Shown here: positions 17,206 to 23,231 of the stretch, one piece after another
Position numbering within the stretch: position 1 is the stretch's first letter
Layout: every line of letters starts with the position of its first letter
From: a virus
Length of the DNA: 37,678 nt
IMG/VR virus record: IMGVR_UViG_3300030099_002710
Location: 1 to 37,678 of that record
Strand: one strand, 5' to 3'
Notes under the pieces: generated by a model
Databases searched by the model: none
Told to the model about the DNA's origin: nothing
What the model saw: the letters and a program-made list of their open reading frames with translations, nothing else
Position numbers and translations under genes: made by a program

Positions 17206-17604
17206 TTACTCCTTGTTAAATAAATTTGCAAACATAAGAGCCACTTCGCCCTCATATTTATCGTTAGTATCTTCTACCCATACATCTTTAGTATTATCAC
17301 AAAACTCATCATTTATTTTTGCTATATCAGAACTAAGTTTTATTTTTGGATATTTTATGTCGCCATTCTCATTGGCAAACTTAAACCTTAAATACTTAGG
17401 TTCACCTGCCTCTCTATCAGGATACAAAGCATCTAAGTTTTTTTGATTGATCGCTACTAGCTTATTGAATAAACCTACTAGTTCCCAATCACACTCTGTC
17501 ATATCATCAGAATCTTTTGTGCCTCTATCTATTTGTGTATAGATGTCATTGCAGATACCAATAATATTTTTAGTTGCACTCTCTAAGAGTTCTCTATTTT
17601 TCAT
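17206..17604 (-). CDS. Hypothetical protein, 132 aa
   Basis: An acidic, mostly helical protein (RELLESATKNIIGICNDIYTQ at the N-terminus) with a DREAGEPKYLRFKFANENG strand region. The AGGAGTATATAT leader carries the dispersed palindrome 17 bp upstream of the ATG. No motif recognised. Confidence 0.8.
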   Translation of the reverse strand: MKNRELLESATKNIIGICNDIYTQIDRGTKDSDDMTECDWELVGLFNKLVAINQKNLDALYPDREAGEPKYLRFKFANENGDIKYPKIKLSSDIAKINDEFCDNTKDVWVEDTNDKYEGEVALMFANLFNKE

Positions 17605-17620
17605 ATATATACTCCTATAT

Positions 17621-17634
17621 ATTAGTTAGTTAAT
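17621..17634 (-). promoter_or_regulatory. Dispersed leader palindrome upstream of the 132-aa gene
   Basis: In gene orientation ATTAACTAACTAAT is followed by ATATAGGAG and the ATG. It lies between the stop of the 46-aa gene (17637) and the ribosome site. Same layout as at 18109, 20239 and 21609. Confidence 0.65.
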
Positions 17635-17636
17635 AA

Positions 17637-17777
17637 TTAATTTAGCTTTTCATCATCAATAAAAAATTTGACATGGACAAAGCCACCTTGCATTGATGAT
17701 ATGGTGTATTTGAATTTGCAGGTTTCCAACCACGCAATAAATTCTTTTAACTTTTCAGTTTGTATAGTTGCACTCAT
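17637..17777 (-). CDS. Small hypothetical protein, 46 aa
   Basis: A short gene whose ATG overlaps the stop of the 106-aa gene as ATGA, which strongly supports translation by coupling. The product begins MSATIQTEKLKEF and ends FFIDDEKLN, with an IAWLETCKFKY middle. It ends three bases before the palindromic leader of the next gene. Too short to assign. Confidence 0.7.
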   Translation of the reverse strand: MSATIQTEKLKEFIAWLETCKFKYTISSMQGGFVHVKFFIDDEKLN

Positions 17778-18094
17778 TTTAAGTAAGAGTATCTATCTAC
17801 AAAACCTTGACTGTTTCTAGCCACTAAACCTGTATCAATACCTGTTTGATTTTCTAATTTGCCTAACACTTTAGCTACTTCAAATTTTATAGTTTTGATT
17901 AGTAGTTCAGTCTCTAATTCGCTAACCTCAAAACCCTCATTGTCTTTAAGAACTTGTCTAGCTATATCACTTCTAATATCTAAGCCACCAAAAGCATTTT
18001 TGTAAACCTTATCCTCGAGATCAATGATGGTATCTAGTATTAATGTTTTCGCTAGATGATTTACATTTTTAACTTCTTGATTTTTATATTTCAT
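17774..18094 (-). CDS. Hypothetical protein, 106 aa
   Basis: A helical protein (VKNVNHLAKTLILDTIIDLEDKV split by a glycine turn, then VSELETELLIKTIKFEVAKVL). It has no cysteine or catalytic pattern. AGGAGTATTT precedes the ATG and the dispersed palindrome lies 15 bp upstream. It follows the VWA-like gene, separated by a hairpin. Confidence 0.8.
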   Translation of the reverse strand: MKYKNQEVKNVNHLAKTLILDTIIDLEDKVYKNAFGGLDIRSDIARQVLKDNEGFEVSELETELLIKTIKFEVAKVLGKLENQTGIDTGLVARNSQGFVDRYSYLK

Positions 18095-18108
18095 AAATAC
18101 TCCTATGT

Positions 18109-18122
18109 ATTAATTAGTTAAT
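18109..18122 (-). promoter_or_regulatory. Dispersed leader palindrome upstream of the 106-aa gene
   Basis: In gene orientation TAACT-ATTAACTAATTAAT-ACATAGGAG. The segment TTAATACATAG is shared with the leader of the small-terminase gene at 23219-23229, which lies on the other strand, so the element keeps its orientation relative to the gene. Confidence 0.65.
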
Positions 18123-18129
18123 AGTTAAA

Positions 18130-18152
18130 TGCTTGTTTTGACAGAACAAGCA
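18130..18152 (-). promoter_or_regulatory. Intercistronic hairpin after the VWA-like gene
   Basis: TGCTTGTT and AACAAGCA form an 8-bp stem around a 7-nt loop. There is no T run on either side, so it looks like an RNA stability or processing hairpin more than a terminator. Confidence 0.5.
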
Positions 18153-18177
18153 AACTGTTTACCAACGAATAGCAATG

Positions 18178-19344
18178 TCATTCGACATCTACTATTTCCC
18201 CAAAAGTAAAATACTTAGTTGCCTCAGTAGTAGCCCATATCACCGGATAGTCAGGCTCTACTAATCTATCGCAATAACAATACCCATCTGTAAGATAAAC
18301 CAAGTAAGAAATATCGTTGTCTAACTCTTTATCTATGTATTTGAATACAGGCTCATAGTCAGTAGCACAACCCCATAAGTGATCTAAGGTAATCTTTTCA
18401 CCCTTATAGAATGTCTTAACTTCTTGAACATGATCATCACAATAAATAAGACTAACCTTGTTAGGCTTTCCTACTGTAATAATATTGTTGATAGCATCTA
18501 AGAACATAGCTTTAGTGTCCTCATAGATAGAACCGCTAGTATCAATAGCAATAGCTATGTTTTGATTAGGTTCTTTTTCAACGCTAGGTAGATACATATC
18601 TTGATAGATAAATCTCCTATCAGGATTGTTAAAGTTGTAATCGCATGGGGTGAGATTATCTAACATATGATTAGCTAAGACATCTTCCCAATCAACCTTA
18701 TCCTGCTTAACTGATTCAATCATCTTTTGAAAAGCAGAACCTTTACCACCTATACCCTTAGCAGATTGAACAGCTTGTAGAACGCTAACATTAATCTCTC
18801 TCTCAAGTTCTTTAATGTCCGCATCTGATAGTGAACCGCCCTCATCATTGACAGCATCTATGACCTCACCCCAAGATGGTGCTTTGCCATCATCACCACT
18901 ATCTTCACCATCACCATCACCATCACCGGAATCGTCTTTTGATTCTTGATAAACAAGGTCATAGACTTTCTCAGTTTGCATACTTGCGTATTCAGAATTG
19001 TGTAATCCACCCTCAGGCAAGATGAAACCATCTTCTAGCAGAATGTCATTAATGACATAATCTCCTGCTACATTCCAATAGTAGCCGTCCCTTTTGCCCC
19101 TGCGTAGATGGTGCTTATAGACAACATGAAGTATCTCATGGGCTATAACTCCTACCCTCTCTTGATGGGTAATACTTTTAACCCACTCAGGATTATAATA
19201 AATACGCTGTCCGTCTGTAGCCATAGTATCAAACTTATCTGATTCAATAAGTTCAAGACCTAAAGCAAGTTTGCCAAAGAAAGGATAATTCAAAACTAAT
19301 TCAGTTCGAGCCTTAATCATTTCAGGCATTATCTTATTAGTCAT
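18178..19344 (-). CDS. Metallopeptidase-like / VWA-like protein (DUF2201 type)
   Basis: Two parts are visible in 388 aa. The N-terminal part has VIAHEILHVVYKHHLRRG with HExxH at H69-E70-H73, matching the putative metallopeptidase half of DUF2201-type proteins. An Asp/Gly-rich linker lies at about 137-153. The C-terminal part is VWA-like with a MIDAS pattern: DTSGS at 268-272 and LTDG at 351-354. Proteins of this build are usually encoded with a MoxR-type ATPase, as here, and are thought to act as the metal-dependent client-binding partner of the ATPase. Whether the HExxH site is catalytic is unknown. It overlaps the DUF3150-like gene by 8 bp, so the two are cotranslated. Confidence 0.85.
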   Translation of the reverse strand: MTNKIMPEMIKARTELVLNYPFFGKLALGLELIESDKFDTMATDGQRIYYNPEWVKSITHQERVGVIAHEILHVVYKHHLRRGKRDGYYWNVAGDYVINDILLEDGFILPEGGLHNSEYASMQTEKVYDLVYQESKDDSGDGDGDGEDSGDDGKAPSWGEVIDAVNDEGGSLSDADIKELEREINVSVLQAVQSAKGIGGKGSAFQKMIESVKQDKVDWEDVLANHMLDNLTPCDYNFNNPDRRFIYQDMYLPSVEKEPNQNIAIAIDTSGSIYEDTKAMFLDAINNIITVGKPNKVSLIYCDDHVQEVKTFYKGEKITLDHLWGCATDYEPVFKYIDKELDNDISYLVYLTDGYCYCDRLVEPDYPVIWATTEATKYFTFGEIVDVE

Positions 19345-20215
19345 TGAGCCACCCCCCTAGATCATCAAGTATCTCATCTGTCTTACTTGCGATCTCATTA
19401 GCTTTATCTTTATCCTCTCTCAAGGTATTAGCATTGACATCATTACCCACGAAAATATCCATGAGTTCTTGATGTGCTTTGTGAATTTTAGAATCTCCTG
19501 CGATATTAAGATCAGGCAATACATCACAGAGATCAATAACTTTATCAATCGTTGAATCTCTAAATGTCTCACCACTCTTAATCTTCTCAGAGAAGTGTCC
19601 TAAAACACCCTGCACCTTATCAACTACCGCACCGGTGATTTCAGATAACTTAGCGTCATGCTCTTGTTGAGCATTAGACTTGAGTTCGTCTATCTCATCT
19701 TTAGATAGATTAACTCTAATATCATCTGTATTAGGTATTGGGCTTTTGATCACTTCGCATGAGAAACAATCTTTAATATCATCAAGCGAGGGAAAGTCTG
19801 ATATATCAAAAGTTGAGCCAAGATTACCCTTAGCCTCATCTATAATATCAGGATACTCTTTAACAAAGTCCCTCACATACAATTCCCTTGCATCACGATA
19901 CTCAGCGAATCTTTTTTCAAACTTCGATTTTGCATCAACAGGCAAAAGGTATGTGCCTTGATTATCCCAAGCATGACAAAAACCCCTGTATCCTGCACCG
20001 CTATAGATACAGTCAGTTCTAATAAGACCATCAATCTTTTTGATCTCTTTTAAGTTTTGACTGTTCGTTAGCTTTTTAGACACAGAGAAATGTTTAGCTA
20101 GAACACCATGCTTATCGGCAATTTCTTCAGATAAGCCTTTATCGACCTTAGTTCCGCCCCATTTTTTGAGATTGACTTTGATCAGGATAGCTTTTTCATT
20201 TAGCTTAGTAGCCAT
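19337..20215 (-). CDS. DUF3150-like protein between ATPase and VWA partner
   Basis: The 292-aa protein opens with a strand and KKWGGTKVDKGLSEEIAD, continues with a KKIDGLIRTDC helix and a YRGFCHAWDN...YLLPVD segment, and then is largely helical. This order fits my memory of DUF3150, a family often encoded beside a MoxR ATPase and a VWA protein in phages and bacteria; role unknown. The C-terminal helices (HQELMDIFVGNDVNAN, DEILDDLGGWLND) suggest oligomer contacts. AGGAGTATGTTTT precedes the ATG, with the dispersed palindrome 24 bp upstream. Confidence 0.75.
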   Translation of the reverse strand: MATKLNEKAILIKVNLKKWGGTKVDKGLSEEIADKHGVLAKHFSVSKKLTNSQNLKEIKKIDGLIRTDCIYSGAGYRGFCHAWDNQGTYLLPVDAKSKFEKRFAEYRDARELYVRDFVKEYPDIIDEAKGNLGSTFDISDFPSLDDIKDCFSCEVIKSPIPNTDDIRVNLSKDEIDELKSNAQQEHDAKLSEITGAVVDKVQGVLGHFSEKIKSGETFRDSTIDKVIDLCDVLPDLNIAGDSKIHKAHQELMDIFVGNDVNANTLREDKDKANEIASKTDEILDDLGGWLND

Positions 20216-20238
20216 AAAACATACTCCTATATTTATAT

Positions 20239-20252
20239 ATTAATTGGTTAAT
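20239..20252 (-). promoter_or_regulatory. Dispersed leader palindrome upstream of the DUF3150-like gene
   Basis: In gene orientation ATAACT-ATTAACCAATTAAT-ATATAAATATAGGAG. It lies in the 75-bp gap after the ATPase gene together with a strong hairpin at 20271-20285. Confidence 0.65.
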
Positions 20253-20270
20253 AGTTATCGTTGATACCTA

Positions 20271-20285
20271 GGGGGCAAAGCCCCC
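20271..20285 (-). promoter_or_regulatory. GC-rich intercistronic hairpin after the ATPase gene
   Basis: GGGGGC-AAA-GCCCCC gives a 6-bp all-GC stem five bases after the ATPase stop. No T run follows on the leftward strand, so a full terminator is unlikely; it could block 3' decay and set the ATPase to partner ratio. Confidence 0.6.
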
Positions 20286-20290
20286 ATAGA

Positions 20291-21274
20291 TCATAATGTA
20301 ATGTCTTGATATGCAACATCAAAATCAATGTAAGCCTTAGTCTTTTTAAGATCAGGATTCATTGTTGTTGCATCACTCATGCACAATACTGCAAACTCAT
20401 CAGGCAAAGTCTTTAGAAAATCTACAAACTTCCCAATGTTTTCTTTAGTCATTTTCCTAGCGACAATACCGCATACCGCATACATAACCGCAGGATCAGA
20501 ATCAAGATTAATCTTGTCAGGGTTTTTCAGGATAGTATCCATAGATGGTAGCTTTCTCCATGTTCGCAGATAGCCTACCAATTCAGCAGAAATACCCTCA
20601 CCAATAGTCCCTGCTAATAATTCCTGCTCTATGTCAGCATCAGGATTATTATCAAGTATCCTAGAGGCATACTCCCAAGAACGAGGGGTAGTATTAACTT
20701 GAGCATTAGTATCAAACACAAAGATATTCTCAGGGCGATACCTAATATAGTTAATAACCTCAGGGATAATGCGACCACTACTCAAAGCCCATGATACCCA
20801 CTCCTCAGGACAAGGCTCTAAGTTAAGGTGAATAAATCTATCACCTAATGCAGTATTAACCCTGTTTGCCCCTGCTCTATCTTGTAGCCTATTACCGGCA
20901 CTCACAATGACAGTTGATTCAGGCAAAGTGTATTCACCTAATTGTCTGTCCTTGATTAATTGGAACAGAGCATTTTGAACAGATGGGCTACCATGCGGTA
21001 ACTCATCTAAAAACAAAAGAGTTTTGGGATCATCTTCTGTCGGTAAAAATACAGGGGGATTCCACTTAGTAGTCCCATTCTCAACAGAGGGAACACCCCT
21101 CAGATCAACAGGATCAAGTAAAGCCACCCTCACATCACGAACCGCAAAGCCTAGCGAATCCGCTACCTTATGCACGATCTCAGACTTACCAATACCAACA
21201 CCGCCCCAAATAAAGGCAGGTTGATTGATAGCAATGAGATTAGCTAAGGATTTTTCTAGCTGTGTTGCTTTCAT
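20291..21274 (-). CDS. MoxR-type AAA+ ATPase
   Basis: The 327-aa protein has Walker A GGVGIGKS at 24-31, Walker B LLFLDE at 86-91, a sensor-1 type SAGNR ending at 129, and GDRF with R146 as likely arginine finger. The PVDLRGVPS insert after the first strands is typical of the MoxR/CobS-like branch. These ATPases form rings and remodel a VWA-domain partner or its client, as in metal chelatases and complex assembly. Here the partner is very probably the protein encoded two genes downstream. AGGAGTATGTATG gives the start. No peptidase or DNA-binding domain is fused. Confidence 0.9.
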   Translation of the reverse strand: MKATQLEKSLANLIAINQPAFIWGGVGIGKSEIVHKVADSLGFAVRDVRVALLDPVDLRGVPSVENGTTKWNPPVFLPTEDDPKTLLFLDELPHGSPSVQNALFQLIKDRQLGEYTLPESTVIVSAGNRLQDRAGANRVNTALGDRFIHLNLEPCPEEWVSWALSSGRIIPEVINYIRYRPENIFVFDTNAQVNTTPRSWEYASRILDNNPDADIEQELLAGTIGEGISAELVGYLRTWRKLPSMDTILKNPDKINLDSDPAVMYAVCGIVARKMTKENIGKFVDFLKTLPDEFAVLCMSDATTMNPDLKKTKAYIDFDVAYQDITL

Positions 21275-21443
21275 ACATACTCCTATATGTATTGAAACAT
21301 TAATAAAACTAAACGAATACTGTTTCGAGGTATCTCATTCAGGCATAGCTACCATGCTATACGACAGTAATAAAAGGCAAGTGTGCGAGGGAAACAAAAG
21401 GAAAAACCCTCACACACTCTAACACTCTCCACCCTAAAAGATT

Positions 21444-21593
21444 TTAAGCGTATTCCTCATTCAATAACTTTGCTAAAGCCTTATCTATTGCTTTATCCAT
21501 AGCAATAGACATAGTTGTAATCTTAGGCTTTTTGTTAGTGAATTTCTTTTTTGGTTTCCACTTGGTTTTTTTATTTATTTTTTTAGCTTTCAT
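21444..21593 (-). CDS. Small lysine-rich protein, 49 aa
   Basis: Preceded by AAGGAGTATGTATG and the dispersed palindrome. The first ~23 residues are almost wholly Lys with aromatic and polar residues (KAKKINKKTKWKPKKKF), followed by a helix (MSIAMDKAIDKALAKLL). It might bind nucleic acid; inference from charge only. It is followed by a 169-bp gap before the ATPase start in which only parts of the leader are recognised. Confidence 0.7.
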   Translation of the reverse strand: MKAKKINKKTKWKPKKKFTNKKPKITTMSIAMDKAIDKALAKLLNEEYA

Positions 21594-21608
21594 ACATACT
21601 CCTTAAAT

Positions 21609-21622
21609 ATTAGCTAGTTAAT
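21609..21622 (-). promoter_or_regulatory. Dispersed leader palindrome upstream of the 49-aa gene
   Basis: In gene orientation CTAACT-ATTAACTAGCTAAT-ATTTAAGGAG. It begins three bases after the stop of the 28-aa gene, so each small gene carries its own leader. Confidence 0.65.
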
Positions 21623-21624
21623 AG

Positions 21625-21711
21625 TTAGGTAATCATGTTGTTTACTGCAATCATACCCACGACTGCACACCAACTAATTACAATCAATGACCACCCTATA
21701 AAATTATTCAT
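21625..21711 (-). CDS. Tiny predicted membrane peptide, 28 aa
   Basis: MNNFIGW is followed by one hydrophobic segment (SLIVISWCAVVGMIAV), enough for a single membrane pass, and a short polar end. GAGGAGTAAAT precedes the ATG with good spacing, which supports expression. Tiny phage membrane peptides may act in lysis, exclusion or host-membrane interference; nothing here distinguishes these. Confidence 0.6.
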   Translation of the reverse strand: MNNFIGWSLIVISWCAVVGMIAVNNMIT

Positions 21712-21720
21712 ATTTACTCC

Positions 21721-21990
21721 TCAATAGTATTTGTTACCAGACGAATAGCCAAGGTATTTAGTTATCCCTTTTATCCTCTTGTTAATCATTTTTTGTATTT
21801 CTTTTACTTCTCTCTCAGTTATTGGGGCAATGTTTTTGCCAAAAGTTTTAGATTGACTATCTAAATCTAAGTTCTCAACGTCCCAATTACCCTCTACCCA
21901 ATATCCCTCGAGCAGATCATCTAAGCGATCTAGTATGGTCTCTTTTGCATACTTGTTAGCAGTCATTTTGACTCCATTTTTTGTAATCAT
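21721..21990 (-). CDS. Hypothetical protein, 89 aa
   Basis: AAGGAGTAAAT precedes the ATG at 21990; a second ATG eight codons on (MTANKYAK) has no comparable site. The protein is helical with a Trp-rich turn (LLEGYWVEGNWDVENL) and REVKEIQKMINKRIKGI. Not recognised. Confidence 0.78.
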   Translation of the reverse strand: MITKNGVKMTANKYAKETILDRLDDLLEGYWVEGNWDVENLDLDSQSKTFGKNIAPITEREVKEIQKMINKRIKGITKYLGYSSGNKYY

Positions 21991-21992
21991 AT

Positions 21993-22169
21993 TTACTCCT
22001 TGTTGTTTAAAACTTTTGAAATATCACCGCCACTCACATAGTCAGGCAATATCTTTTCTAAATCATTTCTACAAACAAGTGATAGTTTTTCAACCTTGTT
22101 TGCATATCCACTCATTGTTAAATAAGTCCGCATTTTTTTTGCTACTGTTTTTGCATTTACATATTCCAT
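21993..22169 (-). CDS. Small hypothetical protein, 58 aa
   Basis: The gene has an AAGGAGTAATT site and a leader of 33 bp shared with the 104-aa gene. Product: MEYVNAKTVAKKMRTYL, then KVEKLSLVCRNDLEKI and an acidic end. Its own last codons AAC AAG GAG TAA form the ribosome site of the next gene. Not recognised. Confidence 0.72.
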   Translation of the reverse strand: MEYVNAKTVAKKMRTYLTMSGYANKVEKLSLVCRNDLEKILPDYVSGGDISKVLNNKE

Positions 22170-22173
22170 AATT

Positions 22174-22206
22174 ACTCCTTTTGTTTATATGTTTATCAAG
22201 ACAATT
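22174..22206 (-). repeat. Duplicated gene leader, copy A
   Basis: On the plus strand ACTCCTTTTGTTTA and GTTTATCAAGACAATT. Both blocks recur at 22589-22613 before the 104-aa gene, with 8 extra bases (TATGTTTA) here that duplicate the junction. In gene orientation the 16-mer AATTGTCTTGATAAAC leads into AAAAGGAGTAA. A shared promoter, regulator site or a duplication remnant. Confidence 0.7.
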
Positions 22207-22225
22207 TTCATTGTTTCGCCACCAC

Positions 22226-22247
22226 TCAAGGGGGCGAACCCCCTTGA
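22226..22247 (-). promoter_or_regulatory. Very stable intercistronic hairpin with UUCG loop on leftward RNA
   Basis: TCAAGGGGG-CGAA-CCCCCTTGA, a perfect 9-bp stem. On the leftward transcript the loop reads UUCG. It lies 23 bases after the stop of the 104-aa gene. No T run follows, so RNA stabilisation or processing is more likely than termination; attenuation is possible. Confidence 0.7.
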
Positions 22248-22269
22248 TCTGTGTTGCTCATCAGTTGAT

Positions 22270-22584
22270 TTAACTCACTCCATAAAATGAATTTTGAAAT
22301 TTTGTGAATGTTGCATGAGTTTTCGCAGTTTTAAGCATTGTTTCATACTTAGCCCACGCTTTATCAAACAGCTTTTCAGCATCATCATTATTTTCAAAAC
22401 CATATTCAGTAGCAAATTCCATGCAAGAGGAATAGTTGACTGTATCAACATCTATATCAAATAGCTTTTTTGCTATCTCATCAGATGTATTTCCAAGATA
22501 TACAGTCTTTTCTCTATTCACTATGCACTCAAGCCCCAATCCTTTATCAGATGGGGATAAAAATATATTGTTTTTGTTTTTCAT
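22270..22584 (-). CDS. Hypothetical protein, 104 aa, first gene of leftward accessory operon
   Basis: The protein begins MKNKNNIFLSPSDKGLGLEC and contains a helical middle (DDAEKLFDKAWAKYETMLKTA). An AAAAGGAGTAAAT leader supports the start. It is the first gene after the structured region and would be the first translated product of the leftward promoter at 23056-23083. Family not recognised. Confidence 0.8.
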   Translation of the reverse strand: MKNKNNIFLSPSDKGLGLECIVNREKTVYLGNTSDEIAKKLFDIDVDTVNYSSCMEFATEYGFENNDDAEKLFDKAWAKYETMLKTAKTHATFTKFQNSFYGVS

Positions 22585-22588
22585 ATTT

Positions 22589-22613
22589 ACTCCTTTTGTT
22601 TATCAAGACAATT
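22589..22613 (-). repeat. Duplicated gene leader, copy B
   Basis: ACTCCTTTTGTTTATCAAGACAATT; 16 bp (22598-22613) are identical to 22191-22206. It forms the boundary between the structured region and the first leftward gene. Confidence 0.7.
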
Positions 22614-22617
22614 CAAC

Positions 22618-23048
22618 ATGGGATTAGATCACTACACACGCCACAAGTTAGCCCCTAGAGACAAGCCACGCTACACCGCAATCCTTAGCACATCAGAGAC
22701 AATCAAAAACTGTCTCCTCGTTGACACACCCTGTTTTGTGTTCAGAGGGAATCAAGTCAGCTTTAAAAACTTGCGAGGGGGGAAACGCTACTCACCCAAC
22801 AATCGCAGTATTGAGCCACCAAGACCAACACTCTCAGGACACTAGGTAAACGCACAGAGACTTGAAGTCCGGATTTTTCGTGGTGAGGATTCCTAGTTTA
22901 CCTCGTTGCGGTATTGTCCCTAGTCTCGTTGACTGCTCTAGGCAACCAACATAGTGAAGTATCGTTGCGAACCTCACTCTAGGGGACAAAAGCAGTCCCA
23001 CTATGGGCGGTTCAGAGAGGGGGCAAAAGAGCCGACAACCCCAAACAC
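22618..23048 (-). ncRNA. Candidate structured non-coding RNA or leader, GC-rich gene-free region
   Basis: No convincing gene fills 22585-23231 (647 bp). Its core is about 50% G+C (47-58% in the blocks I counted between 22861 and 23040) against roughly one third elsewhere. It is dense in inverted repeats: GAGACA/TGTCTC (22696-22701, 22711-22716), ACACA/TGTGT with a bulge (22724-22741), AGGTAAAC/GTTTACCT (22844-22851, 22896-22903), TTGTCCCTAG/CTAGGGGACAA (22914-22923, 22979-22989), GACTGCT/AGCAGTC (22931-22937, 22991-22997) and CATAGTG/CACTATG (22950-22956, 22999-23005). A leftward promoter candidate ends just to the right, so the region may be transcribed leftward as a ~430-nt RNA or as a long leader of the accessory operon. 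It could instead be a replication origin. tmRNA, RNase P, 6S and group I intron signatures were sought and not found. Confidence 0.45.
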
Positions 23049-23055
23049 AAGACCT

Positions 23056-23083
23056 AATATATAGATTACCCCACAAATATCAA
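23056..23083 (-). promoter_or_regulatory. Leftward sigma70-type promoter before the structured region
   Basis: On the minus strand TTGATA (23083-23078) and TATATT (23061-23056) are 16 bp apart, five of six consensus bases each. Transcription would start near 23049 and run through the GC-rich region into the gene at 22584. Confidence 0.55.
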
Positions 23084-23127
23084 GTAAAAAATGATATTAA
23101 TTTTCTACAGATGTTCGCCACCAATAC

Positions 23128-23156
23128 TTGTGTTGCTTACGAAGTAAGCGGATAAT
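23128..23156 (+). promoter_or_regulatory. Rightward late promoter with palindrome in the spacer
   Basis: TTGTGT (23128-23133) and GATAAT (23151-23156) are 17 bp apart. The spacer contains GCTTAC-GAA-GTAAGC (23135-23149), a perfect 6-bp-arm inverted repeat, so a bound protein would block or adjust the promoter. It drives the terminase side, about 70 bp before the small-terminase ATG. Confidence 0.55.
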
Positions 23157-23170
23157 AAGGATAAAATGAT

Positions 23171-23187
23171 AGTAAGCACTAACTATA
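23171..23187 (+). repeat. Direct repeat flanking the small-terminase gene, left copy
   Basis: AGTAAGCACTAACTAT matches 15 of 16 bases with AGTAAGCACTCACTAT at 23703-23718, directly after the small-terminase stop. GTAAGC also occurs in the promoter palindrome at 23144. Candidate binding sites for the small terminase (pac) or a regulator. Confidence 0.55.
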
Positions 23188-23208
23188 GGCACATAAAAAA
23201 AATTAAAT

Positions 23209-23222
23209 ATTAATTCGTTAAT
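23209..23222 (+). promoter_or_regulatory. Dispersed leader palindrome upstream of the small-terminase gene
   Basis: ATTAATTCGTTAAT followed by ACATAGATT and the ATG at 23232. The only clear plus-strand gene leader with this element; it replaces a normal ribosome site, which is not visible here. Confidence 0.55.
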
Positions 23223-23231
23223 ACATAGATT

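Noticed and set aside
22618-22845. Plus-strand 75-codon frame in the GC-rich region
   Set aside because: No ribosome site, irregular Pro/Arg-rich product unlike any neighbour, and it crosses predicted RNA stems; the region fits non-coding sequence better.
22861-22880. GAAGTCCGGA as a possible RNase P RNA core motif
   Set aside because: Only a short partial match; the other universally conserved segments of RNase P RNA are missing on both strands.
23010-23020. GTTCAGAGA resembling a group I intron core element
   Set aside because: The rest of the core (partner elements and guide helix) is absent and no split gene is present.
22834-23076. Minus-strand 80-codon frame in the GC-rich region
   Set aside because: No ribosome site and a Cys/Leu/Arg-rich product without order; overlaps the crossed-helix segment.
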